From contig PYST01000393.1 in NCBI GenBank assembly GCA_003049485.1, positions 1,272-33,125 of the forward strand: a stretch of DNA of 31,854 nucleotides, given 5' to 3'. Position numbers and translations under genes: made by a program. Source of the DNA: Ophioceras dolichostomum. Its lineage: Eukaryota > Ascomycota > Sordariomycetes > Magnaporthales > Ophioceraceae. The notes under the pieces are model-generated. The model was not told the origin of the DNA. It saw nothing but the letters and a program-made list of their open reading frames with translations, and did not search any database. Positions 11,301-24,048 of the stretch are shown piece after piece. Every line of letters begins with the position of its first letter. Within the stretch, counting starts at the first letter, position 1.

Positions 11301-13043
11301 TTTCTTTCACGATGGAGAAAGCGGAATGCCACCCAACTGGACTCACCCCCTGCGACATCGCGTTCGTTAGGAAGTTACTTCTGTCGAGTCTGCAGTGTCG
11401 ATCTCTCGGCCCCAGTGGCGACAATGTCCTCCCACTGCTCCGCTTGGCGTTTCCTCCCATCATCATTGGACCAAGTAGCTGTCAACTACCCACTCAGTGA
11501 CTCTAGCCCCCTTCCCCTTGATGTGAGTGTGGCTTCACGGAAGCTCCGGCCGGAAGGGCTGGATGATCGCCGCTCGTCTGGAAGGTATCCGCCTCAGGCC
11601 GAACTTCTGTCTGCGATGACTCCCAACTGATCGTCGCAGCTTGCGCGTCCCCTATAACCCCTCGCTCTGCTGAAACGCAGTATTCTGCCGTCGTGATTGG
11701 ACCGATCGCAGGGAAGAGCAGCCGGCGTGCGTTGTCAGGACTCGTGGTAGAACTTCGGGAGGCGTCGTCTCAGGAGTATCATCAATAGAGAGAGGGCCAC
11801 ACACACTGTGGCTGGTGGCGTAGCATTGCGTGCGCACAATGTGAAGTATGTAAGTTGGCCACTGAAGACTCTAGTGTGCAGGACCCCTAAGACACAAGCG
11901 AGAGGTACTTCATGGCAAAGTATCTTTTTCTTCTCCCCACTTCCAATGCAGTCCCCATCCATCAGAACCGAAAGGGTCAAGAACCCCCTCACATTCCCTC
12001 AGCCTTGCCCTAACTAAACGCTGTAGCGCCGGAGCTGGGCAAGCCCCGCGCGATCGGCATCGCGATCTCCCTTTCGGGAGCGGACTGGTGACCTTCCACT
12101 TGTGGGGCCCAGACTCCGTGACGTGAGGTCCAGTCGGCTTGGTACTGTCTCGGTCGTCTGTGGCAGCCACAGGCGCGCAGAAACGAGGCCACCACCCAGC
12201 AGCCACTTGGAGACAGCGATGCTCGCTGCCTAACAAACAGCCCAGCCCACCCTAGTGATCAGGGTTACTCTAGAGAGTAGAAAAGGGATGAACACAGCAA
12301 GCAGCCTCCCTAGACAAAGAAGTATTAGACCCCCTATCTCTCTCTGGTGCCCACTCCATCGTCAGATACAAGGCCTCACCGCTGGTAAAGAGCTCCGGAG
12401 GATTTCCGCACCTTCATTGGTTGTCTGTTGAGAGTATAGGAGAAACATGTCAGTCCACAACAACCACTCGTCTTGCCGAACGAACACGAAGAACGGAGGC
12501 CTCCGATCAACAATAATCTCTTCAGCCGTCGTCGTCATCGTGCACCTAGGACTTATTAGCCGTCTGAACCTTTTCTCCCTCTACTATACCCGAGGAGGAG
12601 ATAAGACAAGAAAACCCCCCGCCCACCCAAACGCAGCAAGGCCAGCCTCACCGGCAAAATGCGGCGTGGCGAATGTATGGAATGTATGTGTGTCAGTTCT
12701 AGCTCAGGTAACGGTACAAACTCGCACAGCCCCTGGCGGAGAGGCGGGTCCTCCCCGGCTCCGGCGTGTCGGGAAGGAAAGCAGCAGTGACCATCCGTCC
12801 GCATCGCATGTACGTACATATGTAGAAGCATGCACACGCACAACGCACAAGCATACTACGTACAAACATACAACGTTCCCGCCAACCTCCCCTTTCCCGC
12901 AGTCTTGGCAAATTCTTAAAGGGGACGAGGGGACCAAACACAAACATTTCATTCATATAGGGAGGGGGGATCAGACAACGAGAGGCAAAAAAGGGCAAAA
13001 ATCGTAGGGCAATGTATATATCACACATGCGTCACGTTGCATG

Positions 13044-13062
13044 CGATATTGCATCAATATCG
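13044..13062. repeat. Short perfect inverted repeat
   Basis: CGATATTG and CAATATCG are separated by CAT, giving an 8-bp perfect stem with a 3-nt loop. It may be a dyad-symmetric protein site or chance. No gene is nearby. Confidence 0.7.
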
Positions 13063-16000
13063 AACGGGAAAGGGGAAACATTGACGAGTTCTCGAAGCTG
13101 CACGGAACACAAACGTTCGAGTGTGGCTTAAGCTCGATTCTTTTCCGTTTTGCTCCTCATGGGGGCTGGGGGTTAGGTGTTCATCGTTTTTCTTTTCCCC
13201 CCCTCCCTTCCGAATGTCGTTTGAAGAGAGCACCCGTGGCCCACCCAGAGCTAAGACAAAAGGAGACCCCGAGACTCCCTTCCGAGCCGGTTGATGTCTC
13301 CGTCTCACACCTAACCCCCGATCACCGATGGGTGGGGAACGTTCATGAGTGCCGGACAAAGTTTGACGCTAGTAGACGAGGGGGGCAAGAAGAAACGGGT
13401 CGGGAACGTACGTATCAGAGCACGCGGAGGCCTGAGGCCTACCAATGGCCTAGGTACGTAAGTAAGTAAGGAGGCCGCCTGTCCACCCATCCATCCACAC
13501 CGGTCTTAAGTGGTCCCCTTCCCCGAGGCTGCATGTCTCTGATAAATCGCGTTCTCGCATTGGACCTTGGTCGCATCCACACATCACCGCGGTATGCATT
13601 ATGTATGTATCGGCTGGACTTGCTATCTCCTACCTACTCACCATCCATCCATCGGCCTTATGATAGACGCCGCTACTGCTGCTTGATGTTGTGTACCATC
13701 GCACATCGCACCACCTCGCGCATCGTGCAGAAAAGGGGGATCCTTGTCCAGCTGAAAAGAAACTGCCTGTAATGCGAAACGGAATGTAGGTTATACTACT
13801 GACGTCTGCGTAGGTAGGGTATCTTGTATCTACTATCATCTGTCCGTCTCAGATCGGTCAGTCAGTCCGTACCAGACATGCTGCACTTACTTGCATGGTT
13901 CGTCCAACACGAAGGGGGAAAGGGTAGGTAGGTAAGTAGGGAGGGAGGAGTTTACGTGTGAGTAAGGAGGACTTGGAGGGGAAGGAAGATAGACACACGG
14001 AGGGGAGTGTGAGTATGTTTCCTGTTGGTCTGAAGGCATGGATCGGTCTAGAACTTCCAGCAGGAGTAAACCTTGGGGACATAACCCTCCGCTGGTCATG
14101 AGGCTACTGGTAGTTGAAGACGCGCAAGCATTCGCCACATCACACGCACAAACTTCGTGCGTCGCTTGTGGCGAGGTGTGGCTTGCCGGAAGCACCAAAG
14201 CTGCTTTCTTCTTTTTTTTCTCCTCTTTTTTTCGCTCTCAATATCTGATACTTCGGATATACCTGCCTCAGGTAGGTGCCGATCTGATATCGCTGTACTT
14301 GGATATGCGTTTCGCATGTACATACCTCCTCCCACCTAGCCGTTGTCGTCGCGCGGATGGGTATCCCTGTGTGAGAGGGGTGTGTGATCGTTTTGCCCGA
14401 TTCGAATTGATTTGACTTGACTGGCCCAGCCCTCACTTCGGAATCCCTTACTGTCGCGCGCAGGCTCCTCTTCTATTGTCTCCGTGGCTCTGCCTTGAGA
14501 CGCTGACAGCCAAAGGAAAGGAACTGAAGGGCACACCCTTTTGCAATCGAGAAAAAGTACCTAAGGAGGATCGGTGAGGCGACATGGAGAGACGGGAGAT
14601 GAAATGTTCAGGCGGCTGCTGCTAGGGCCTACTGACCTAGTAGCCCCGGATTGAATGCTCCGGGCGCTATTATTGAATCTCCAGTCCACTAACACCAGCG
14701 CTATGTGGCTTGATCCCAGCCGCCAGCCCGGGCCGTTTTTACAACATCAAGAGTCTAATCTCCGTATCTCACACAGACACCACGCACGTTTTGGGATTCA
14801 CTTTCCGGCCTGCATCCCGCTCTTCTGCTTCGGTGAGACTCGAGATACCATCGTGATTTGATGTGATTTGATATTTTGGTATTATTACATTAGCTATTAA
14901 GTCCATTAGATATAGGTAAGGTGGTGTGTGTTTTGGTACAATAAGAAATCCCTTTTCCTTCGGCGGTACTTTTCTTTCGATCATGATGGAAGGGGGGTGT
15001 GGCACCGCTTTTCCTTCACATCCCGCTGCGCTAAAATCAATATCCCAGCCGTTCGTCCGTCTTACAGCAGTAGTGTCTCCTCTCTACCCCAATATTTTCT
15101 TCTCCGCGTCTTTTTGTAGTGCCTGTCTGTTCATGTCTGGTCGTTCCTTCCATTTTCTGGCTGGTGGTTCACGCCCCATCCTCTCATCTTTCAGAAGCAA
15201 GAGAAACGGAGTGAAATGAAAGTCGTTACAGATTCAAATTAGGGCCATCCATCCACCAGCAGTGATGATGACCGCTGTAACCCGCCCCAGAAAGTTTTGT
15301 TTCGTTTCGTTTCCTTTCGTTCGGGGGTTCGGGGGTTACATCTGCTGGGACTGGAGAGCCGATGCTCCCATCCAATCCTCCGTTAATTACCTCCTGCATG
15401 CGACCAGACTGTGACGGAATGTTCCGTTCTCTGTATGTGCCGTATTATGGATGTCCCTGTCCGTATTCTGTCTGGGTGTGGATCAAACGTCTGTCGCCTC
15501 CCCCTCTCCCCTCCCGAAGGCGAAAGGGCCCTTTCGGTAGTTTTGCTCCTCGTTCTGCCAGGGCCTGGCTGGAACGGGAGCTGGGTGGGCAGAGCAAAGA
15601 GGGGTGTAGGGTTTCTGCTATGGCATGGGGGCGTATGTCCTGTATGTGCATGTATGTTATGGTCGTCAAATCTCCCAGGGGAGGACTATTATATGCAGGG
15701 AACAGGACAGGACAGGACAAGACGTGTGCGGCATGGAATGGAACCGGGTCTTAAAGAAAGAATCTGTTTGTTGATGTTGTGATCTGGAAGATGGAGATGA
15801 TGATGACAAAGGAAACAAAACGACGATAAATGTTGTGGGCACTGACCGTCGCCTGCTCGGTTGTGACATGACAACAACTAGATCGCTAGAAGAGGAAAGG
15901 AATTTAAAACAGACAAGATAAGACAGAAATCCTCGTCCTCTTTTGCTATCTCCTCATAGCCGAGGAACGAGAAACGATAGCCTAGCCGAACAAGAAACAA

Positions 16001-16535
16001 ATTCAACAAGAAAGCTAAGTAGCCGCCCATCCATTCTTGAACCGTCTTCAGAACAACGAACAAGTGACGTGATTCAAAATTTCATCAAGAGGTATAGAGT
16101 AAGAAGTAGGATAGAAGCGAAGAAAAAGTAGTTCTAGTGTTAATATCGACATGGAGAAAAGATTGTCGAAACGGAGAAAAGAAAGAGAGCAACAAGTATA
16201 TAAGATATAATATCCCCTGGTCCCAAAAAAGGAGGACTGGAACAGAAGCTAAAAAGCAAAAGCTGCCCATCCAGGGACATGGTATCTCTCGTTGAAAAAA
16301 AAGACAATAAGGAGTTAAGGTCAAAGAGCAGTAGTAGTATGTATCAGACCAACGCCGATTTTCTTCATAAAAAAACATCCAACCCGCTCATGATGTGTTT
16401 GTGTTTGCTTTGTGAGTGTGCTTTGTGCAGGTCATGTGTGTGCTTGTCGTGTGCGTTGATTCATTACATCTCTCTCCCACTCCGGCGGGCGTTTTTTTGT
16501 CGTATCGTAAACAAGGGCATTGCTGAAGTGAAGGG

Positions 16536-16577
16536 GGTAGGTAGGTAGGTAGGTAGGTAGGTAGGTAGGTAGGTAGG
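16536..16577. repeat. (GGTA)n microsatellite
   Basis: About ten uninterrupted GGTA units lie just downstream of the csp-2 stop codon, followed by GCAG variants. This is likely to be length-polymorphic. It falls in the probable csp-2 3' UTR, where the transcript would read as CCTA repeats. Confidence 0.92.
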
Positions 16578-16712
16578 CAGGCAAAAAGTAGCGTAGGCCG
16601 AGGATCTAGGGTAGCTAGGTACTCAGGATCGAGCGAATTGTGGCGGCAGACGGGCTTCGAGAGAATCGAGTTGACGACAACAAAACCCGGAGAAGGACAG
16701 AGCGGAGCATCA

Positions 16713-17251
16713 TCAAAAGGTAAGCCGCAACTCATAACCCGCCTGTTTTTGCTGCTGCTGCTCAGGGCCATCAACATCGACATCGACATCGACGACGACG
16801 TCGTCGACAGACATCTCCCACTCCCGCTTGACGGTTGGCGGCGCGGGCGCCTCAAGGGGGAGCTGGACCTCCCTAATCTCAAGCGTCATGTCCTGCCCCT
16901 CAGACAGCTCCGCGATCACGTCGTCGTCCATCTCGACCTCGATCCTCCCCTTCTGCAGGCAGTGCACGACGCGGACGACCCTGCTCTCGTCCAGGCCCCA
17001 CTTGGCCGCCACGCGCGCGACGAACTCCTTCAGGGTGCGGCGCATCAGGTAGATGGCGCGGTAATAAGAGGACTGCTCCTTGTTGTTGTTGCTCTCGTAG
17101 TTGTTGTTCTTGCGCAGGAGCTGCAGGTAGAAGCACGCGACCGGTTTAGCGGACCTCTCGAGTGGAGGACGGTACAAGGCGTCGACGCCCAGCGCCTCGA
17201 TCCATCCACTGAGGTTTCCGGCCTCGTCCGTCCTGTCGACTTTTGTGGGCC

Positions 17252-17287
<36 letters not shown>

Positions 17288-20084
17288 CAGAGGAGCACTG
17301 GCGGGTTGCTGCTGCACCTGCGGGGGGTGCCTCATCGAAATCCTGCCAGTGGGCGTTGGGCCCGGCCGCTGACGAGGAGTGGAGCGAGAGCGAGCTGGGC
17401 GACGGCGACACCAGCGACGACGAGCCGGCGACGGAGCTGCGCCCGCTCCGAGCCTGCTGCCATGCGGGGCCTTCTCTGGACTCGAGAGAAGTAGAAGGAT
17501 GCTGCTCACCGGGGAGCGAAACGGGGTGCAGATCCGGGTCGTCGCCCTCTTCGCCGCGTAGGTACAAGATGCTGACGGGGCGGGTGCTCGTGAACATGTC
17601 CTGGAGGGTCTGGAGCTTGAAGTGGAGGTCTTCCTCGAGAGGCACCCGTTGCGCGCCGCTGCCGCCGGCGGAGCTGGCCGAGGACATGGACCACGTGCGC
17701 TTGTGCTTCTGCACCTTTCCCGGGCGCGTGGCATCTGAGGCTTTTGTCGCAGAGGAACCGCTGCCACCCCCTGCCCCCCGCTTGCGCTTGAAGTCCTTCA
17801 TGCCGCTCTCGGCCTGCGAGATCTGCTGCTTGAGCTTGTCGATGGTCTTCTTGACGTGCGCGACGTCGTTGGACAGCTTCCTCTCGGCGCCGTGGTCGCG
17901 GAAGAGCTTCACCTTGCAGTAGCAGATCTCGCTGCTCGCGGCGGGGGGATCTGGACTCGCCGACGAGGAGGAGGACTGCAGCGTCGTCGTCGAGCCGCCG
18001 CCATCGGAGAGGACGGTGGTTTTCGCGCAGAACCTCACAGGTATGCCCTTGACGCCCTTGGAGTGGCTGAAGTCGGTCGACAGGAAGTTGAAGCGCACGG
18101 CAATGGTGCACTCGACCCCTCCCCCTCCGTTGACCCCCGGCGTCCAGATGACAGAGAAGCCGTCGAACGAGGAGGACTCGAGCTCGATGCGCGTGCGTTT
18201 GTCGTCGCCCTCGGGCGGCTGTCCCGCCTCGACGTACTCCACGGCCTGCAGCTTCCCTCCCCTCTGGTGCGCCTCGCTGGTGCCTCGCCCTTCCTTCCAC
18301 AGGCTCCAGCACACGTCCGGCTTGAGGCGCTGCTGTTCGTCTTCGAACGAGACGCGCACGAAGGTCCGCAGCCGGGTGCCGGGCGCGATCGGGATCGTCG
18401 GGTTCGTGTCGATGATGGAGAGCGAGTAGGCTTGCCCCTTGTTGAGGTACGTCACGGGGATTTCGTCCGCATGCTTGATCATGGCCGTGGGCGCGTTCAG
18501 GGTCGAGTGGAAGCGGAACTTCTCGGCCGACGCGGGGAGCCCGGCGTTGAGGGTCATGGAGAACTGGCGGCTAGGCTGGTAGCCCACCATCGGGGCTTGC
18601 GACTGGAAGGTCGAGTCGATGGCTGCCATCCGGTCGTCCGCAGCGTCCGAGTCCATCGGCGAGCCGTCCTGGTCCATCGTCTCGTAGCCGGTGTCTTGGT
18701 GGACGAAGCTCGACGGCGCGAAGGCCTGCTGGGGCTGTGGCGGCTGGACGAAGGCGCTGAAGTGGTGGAACTGCTGGGGGTGGATGCCGTGGTGGAAGCC
18801 TGTCATGTCGACCATGGCCGTCGCGGAGTGCATCGCCCCCTCCGAGGTCGGCATCGACAACGGCGTGCCCAGGCCCATGCCCAGGCCTAACGACGGCGTG
18901 TGCAGGTCGCCGGCCTGCGGGTGGTATAAGGTGTTCGTGCCCCCTGGAGTGGGGGTGTAGTAGCCTGGAGGCGCATTGGCGAACGCGGAGAAGGAGAAGG
19001 AATTGGTGTCCATCAACGAAGGCGTGAACTTGAAGAGGTCGTTGCCCGACGCTCTTGGCGTCGGGTCTTGATCCCTGAAGCCTTCATGGGGAATCGCCTG
19101 TGTTCTGCTGTAGACGGTTGTTCGCGATGGTCAGTTTTGTTGTTGTATTTCTTGCTAGGTCGTATGTACCGATGTGTATGTGATTTATCATGTGTTACAG
19201 AGGGCATTTATGGCATCAGACTCGAGAAAATATGGCGGGCTGGCGATGGACTGATGGTGGACTGATGGTAATGGTGCATGTGTGTGTAGCTTAGCTGCCA
19301 TGCAGACATTTAGAATGTTCTGGACCTGGCAGGTGGGCGTAGGGTGAAGGTGTGTGTGGTCCACAATTGGAACACAGATTGATACCCCGCGCTCTCTGGC
19401 TCAACATCCAACGGCACCAAAGTGATAGCCACATATTGAGGAGCAGCAGCAAGCCGGAGCTTGCTGGCGCAACTTGTTCTGTGGATGCCTAGCAAATGTG
19501 CGGGCAGCGCAGAGTGCGCCAGTCTAGGGAACCGTGGACATGTGATGAGATAAGGCACTAGGTTTGAAAAATGAAATAGTCGTCGGTACCTGTCATCAGA
19601 AGCACCAGCGAGGACGCCGGGGTTCGGGGCCGCCACTGTGCTAACCGGCGCGGCGGCTGATGTGGCCGATGGGTCGCTGACGCCAACGTGGGGAAATTGC
19701 TCCCTGAATGTGGCGAGCAGGTCATCCCCAGGTTTTGCAGAGCTCGTTCTGTTTTCGCGTCGTTTGGTTAGAAGCTGGACTCCGGAGTCGGAAAAGGGGT
19801 GTCTGGTAGTTAAGGAAGACGCGATAGTTGGGGATGTGAGGTAGGTGATGTGATGTTGATGGCGACGCCACCATCGGCAAGCCGTGGTTGGGCAGAGAGT
19901 GGGAAGTAGCAGGGCTCTGGTATCTGCGAACTTCCACGAGGCGCCGGGCGAACGATCCTGGCGACCCTAAGCCCTGACCCGACCGCCGGCGCGAAATCAC
20001 CTCGCATCAAAACCTCTTCACTGGATCGAGCTACCTCCACTAGGCATTGCGCTCAGGACGTTGCACGTACCTTTGGCGAAACAT
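16713..20084 (-). CDS. csp-2: Grainyhead/CP2-family transcription factor (CSP-2-like)
   Basis: Three exons, 20084-20071, 19748-19590 and 19107-16713, give about 855 residues. The N-terminus is MFRQRTSSAKPGDD. The Grainyhead/CP2 DNA-binding region spans about 253-485; it contains FRFHSTLNAPTA, VTYLNKGQAYSL, the hallmark HSKGVKGIPVRFCAKT and CYCKVKLFRDHGAERK. A basic, Ser-rich linker follows, then an 11-Gln tract (about 666-676). A C-terminal ubiquitin-like dimerisation domain spans about 703-805 (AIYLMRRTLKEFV, VVHCLQKGRIEVEMDDD). In Neurospora crassa the Grainyhead-like gene csp-2 is needed for conidial separation through cell-wall remodelling, so a nuclear regulator of late conidiation is the expected role here. 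Its upstream side is the 8.5-kb divergent interval. The start is the ATG at 20084; the frame is open upstream but only with GTG. The family is secure; the orthologue name is inferred from the domain pair. Confidence 0.92.
17253..17285 (-). repeat. Pure (CAG)11 tract coding polyglutamine
   Basis: Eleven uninterrupted CAG codons on the csp-2 coding strand encode Gln11 between the DNA-binding and dimerisation domains. A pure repeat of this kind is prone to length change. PolyQ in a linker of a transcription factor often tunes activation strength. Confidence 0.93.
19108..19589 (-). other. csp-2 intron 2 (482 bp) with CAGCAG acceptor
   Basis: The donor is AG|GTACCG. The branch site is AACTGAC, about 30 nt before the acceptor CTACAGCAG. 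Either AG keeps the frame: the first gives DDSRTQ, the second DDRTQ. The coordinates given use the first. Downstream the exon reads QAIPHEGFRDQDPTP and continues into the long third exon. Confidence 0.8.
19749..20070 (-). other. csp-2 intron 1 (322 bp)
   Basis: The donor GTACGT follows a 14-nt first coding exon (ATG TTT CGC CAA AG). The branch site is TTCTAAC and the acceptor is GAAAACAG. The split Arg codon is rebuilt in frame, giving MFRQR-TSSAKPG. Confidence 0.82.
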
Positions 20085-23000
20085 GAGGGCGGATGTTTGG
20101 CGACGCTGTCCAAAGACAGCAATTTCGTGGGGGATATCAGCTATTACGAGTACCTTCCTCAACTCGAGCGTAGGTAGCAAAGTAAGCTCCGACCGCGAGA
20201 TGTTTCTCGCACCAAAGTTGGAAAACGACACCCGAGGTCTGGATCAAGAGGCCGAAGGCGCCGGTCGAGTCGTGAGGGCAGGGGTGGACAGAACTTCTCC
20301 CCCTGTGGTCGGGTCTGTGGGGAGGCTTCGATTTTTGCTTGCTTTCCTCCTACTTCCCTTTTGTTGGTGGGAGGTGGTAGTCTGGAGGTATCCGCAGACT
20401 CCTCGGCTATTTCGACAAAAAAGCGAGCGAGGTGTGTGTGGTGGTGGTGGTTTGGCCGGGAGTTGTTGGAAGAGTAAAGCAACACTCTTTCGATAGGTCA
20501 GGTGGTAGGGAACTACTAACGAGAGACAGACCTAGGATGCTGGGCAAAGCCGGCCGGATGATTTTCTTTTCTGTTTTTTTTTTCGAGAGTTCTGTGTCAG
20601 AAAGATGGGAAATAAAAAAGACGGCAAAAAGAGAAGAGGTGAAAAAAGAGAGGTCTTTGAAGGAAGAGGCTGTTCGCTTCTCCGGGCGTGCGATTTGTAT
20701 ATAATAAGGACTCAAAATAGACGGACTGACGAGTGGGTACCTTGAGATATATGGTGGAGAGGTTTAAGAGACGATATGGTAGCTACCAAATACAAGTACT
20801 CGATTAAGGCCGAGGGGTGGAAGTGCATCCGTAGGGAGGGGTGTGTGCAGTGAGGAGGAGAAAGGGCGATGTTGTGGGAGCGGAAGTGTGGATGGAAGTT
20901 GAGGAGGGGGGACCACCCCTCTGTGGAGACCCTCTGATTTGCTTCTCATCCCAGCACTCCCCAGCCAGCATTCAAAGGTGTATTGGGGGGCAACTTTGAG
21001 AAGCCCTCGTCTAGGGTTCCCGGTGGTCATGCAGGGATGCTGGAAGCATGCAAGTCGTCTTGCAGTTTGTGGTTGTGCATTTTGATCATTCGTTACCCAT
21101 CACATCATCAGTCATCGGTGGTGCAAAGGAAGAGAGGCTTGGTTGCCAAGTCTTTCGACAGCCTGGCGTTCCTGAGAGAGGGGAACTCGGACTGGGGCCA
21201 GAGCCATGCGTGAGGGGGAGAAGAGGAGGCAGGCAAAGACAAAAGGTACCCGCCCCCGATGTACTCTTGTTCCCACCAGAAGACTGCATGTGGGTTCCTT
21301 TTTGGGTATCTCTTCGGTGCTTTCTCGACTCTCACATCTTGCCATCTCCCCTCGCCCCATCTCTCTATGGTGTATGTACTAACTTCCTAGCACTGCACAT
21401 CTCCTGAGTACCTCATCCGTGGGGACCAGAATCTGACCTGATCACCAGTGAGATCCCTGAAAGAGGATATCCCCTTTTGTTGCTTGTTGCTTTCGCCTTC
21501 TCCAGTCGCATACTCGGCACCGAATATGTATGTTGTGCGGCCACAATGTGCCGTTGCTCAGAATTGTCTCTTCGAATCATCACGACCCTTTGCGTGGTGG
21601 TGTGGCTTGGACCCGTGTGGGTGGGGGAAGTCTGGAAGACTGCCGTAACACCTCTTGGAGGGGCAGCAGAATGGCGACGAAACAGAACAGATGCTACTCT
21701 TACTCTACTTACCTCTTGGCTCTTTCACCTAACAATACCTAGGTAATTATTTTCAAGCATGTCCACTGTCAACGGCATTACTAGCAAGTGTAGCCGTCCT
21801 AGTTTTTGTTTCCCCTCTCTTTGGAGCGACCGGGCCTACGAATTCTCGCCGTCTGTCACCCGTCTCATGATTAGTGTAGCGTGGGATGGATGCGGTCCCA
21901 GAGACCGAAGGTCCGGGCTTCGAGCCGTGCCATGCGGTTTGCTCATGTGCCAGGCTGGAACCTGCCTGACCATGAGTTATGAGGACCGCACGCATCCCCG
22001 CGTCCTGGGCTCAGTCGAGTCGAGGAACGCACTTTTGGGCGCCGTGGAGAATTCATCAGCCGTCTGGCCCGAGTGCTCAACTGAGTGAGTAAGGTATCAA
22101 TAGGCCTGATGGTGGTTCTGCCGTTTCGGGTATTTTCTCGTTGGTGGCAGATCCATGGCGGCCGTGGTGGTTACTGTCTAGGATTAGGAGCCCGATCGCA
22201 GTTTGACCCTGACTCTTCAGTGTGAGGCTGGCATTCTTCCAAGCCGTCCAGTCAGTCAACCAGTCGGTCCAAACCGAGCCAACAACTCTTCGTTTTGGTG
22301 CTTTAAAATCCCTCTTGCCAGAACTTGCTAGAATGGCCAAGACAAGTATTCCGTTCGCAGCATGTTCGCCGGGTCAGGGCAAAATCCGTCTGTGGCCCTT
22401 GGGATCATTGTTATATTTCCCATTTGGGAAGGTCAGTGAGCCTCTCCAATTTGAAGACACACAACCCGCGCCTATGGCGACGGGCGCAAAGATTAATAGT
22501 ATGCAAGCTCTTATGGTGAAGTACCGATACCCCCATTCCCCCTCCCCGGGACATGACAGCCACTAGAGCAGAGAGAGCCCCCCAACTAGCCCGAGAGTTC
22601 ATCTTTTTTCTCCCTGTGATGTCCAAGCTGTGTCCTACGGTGGTACCTGCTGTAGCAGACGACGGGAGTACCTTGGCTAGTATGGCTGTGCTCCAAGTCA
22701 GTGACAGGTCAAGTGACACAAAGCAGGGTCCCCCGAAGCAGGCCGTCCAGTTGCTGCTGATCAGGCCTGAAGGACGCAGCCTCGCAGCGCCTTATTGGTT
22801 CGATGTTTTTTCCCCTTGGCGAGCTTTGGGCTCCCGGCTTCTGGCTTGTTGCTTCTCGTGGCACCCCTCTTTTTTTTTCTCTGTGTGTTGGATACGCATG
22901 CCCGTGATAAGGTCTGTTTCACGCTTTCGTTTTAGGGAAGCGGTAGCTCCAAGCCAAAGCCGCTTTGGCGTTGGCGGCCGCTCTATCCTAATTTCTCCAG

Positions 23001-23616
23001 GAAATGTGTCTTTCGCTGAGCGTTGTGGCACGTGGCACTGATGGTGGCTGTCTGCACACGTCCCCGCCAAGAACGTCCAGGGATGTTTGCCCAACGCTTA
23101 AGGTTCACACTAATCGCTGGCCTGAGATGGATTCTCCCCAACTCTTAGTCAAATTTGCCACAATCACGTCTTTCGACCCTCTCGAGGTCGTCGGGCAAAT
23201 CTTGGCTGTTTATAACAGCGAATCATTTCTTTCTTCTTGTCAGTTGAGACCGACGGTGAGGCGGGGGCCTTTCCATGGCTCCATAGCTCTGTGTGGCGGT
23301 ACATGATAACAGCGGAAAAGCAAGTGTGTGTCGGCAAATCTTCCCCGTTCACGGATGTGGCGCTCAACTGGTAGCGACTGCACGCACGGCTGCTTTCTTT
23401 TCTTTGTTATTGCCGTCTGCTACGACGCCACCCATGCAGAAGAAGAATCTCGGGGCGGGCGGGGGGTACGTGGCCAGGCGCCTGAAGATTTTTTACGGCC
23501 ACAAAAAAAGCAACGAGGGGTGTGCGTTTGTGCGTGATACCATCCCGTCCGGACATCTTTCCGAAGGGAGACAAGCGGCCTCCTCGACCCCGGGCGGATG
23601 GAGGCGGGTCAGGCTC

Positions 23617-23624
23617 TGACGTCA
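23617..23624. promoter_or_regulatory. CRE palindrome 1 (TGACGTCA)
   Basis: A perfect 8-bp cAMP-response element core, the consensus of ATF/CREB-type bZIP factors, about 3.5 kb upstream of csp-2. The match is exact; occupancy is inferred. Confidence 0.45.
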
Positions 23625-24034
23625 GTTCACAACCCATTCTGGAGTCATGGACACAGCCTGCCAGCCGCGCCGACAACAGCCGTGCCGGTGGCCCCCGAAT
23701 GTTAGTGCTGAAGGTGAAGGAGAGAAGGCTCTTGGGGTCCTGTTCTCCATGCCAGACGAACCATGAGCAATCAGAACGTCATGACTGATCGAAGCTCCAG
23801 AAACCGGCTCAATTCTTGTGCCGTCGACTCTTTGTGTTATCTGTAGGCGACGGCGATGGGAAGCACGCGAACGAGTTGAACTGACCGCAGATACGGTACA
23901 CGCTTCAAGCTTCACGAACTCCATGTACCTAGGTATCCGTAATCTGTTCGATTCGTTTGGATCGTTTGTATGTATATTGAGTGGACTCCATGCGCTGCGA
24001 AAGGCGGGACGGAGACCCTTGCTCCAAGGGGGTC

Positions 24035-24048
24035 CTATGACGTCATTT
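24035..24048. promoter_or_regulatory. CRE palindrome 2 in shared 14-mer
   Basis: TGACGTCA lies at 24038-24045 inside CTATGACGTCATTT. The same 14-mer recurs about 590 bp downstream, which is unlikely by chance. Confidence 0.5.

Larger units (their letters stand above)
8150..16712. other. Large gene-free interval between MPC1 and csp-2
   Basis: About 8.6 kb holds no gene I can support. Its left edge is the MPC1 promoter; its right edge is the csp-2 3' flank. All open frames are shorter than about 190 codons, lack family motifs, and overlap on opposite strands. It is rich in short tetranucleotide tracts: CCAT near 13642, GTAG/GTAA near 13447-13472 and 13923-13940, CAGGA near 15700, CGTTT near 15300. 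A long non-coding transcript or extended UTRs could lie here but cannot be shown from sequence alone. Confidence 0.55.

Noticed and set aside
12447..13007. Plus-strand frame of 186 codons
   Set aside because: Low-complexity Thr/His/Lys content driven by CA-rich repeats; no domain, no splice partner.
17856..18890. Plus-strand open frame of 344 codons
   Set aside because: Shadow of the csp-2 third exon, caused by strong third-position GC.
20085..20231. 49-codon in-frame N-terminal extension of csp-2
   Set aside because: Also starts at GTG only; the ATG at 20084 is the first ATG in the open frame.
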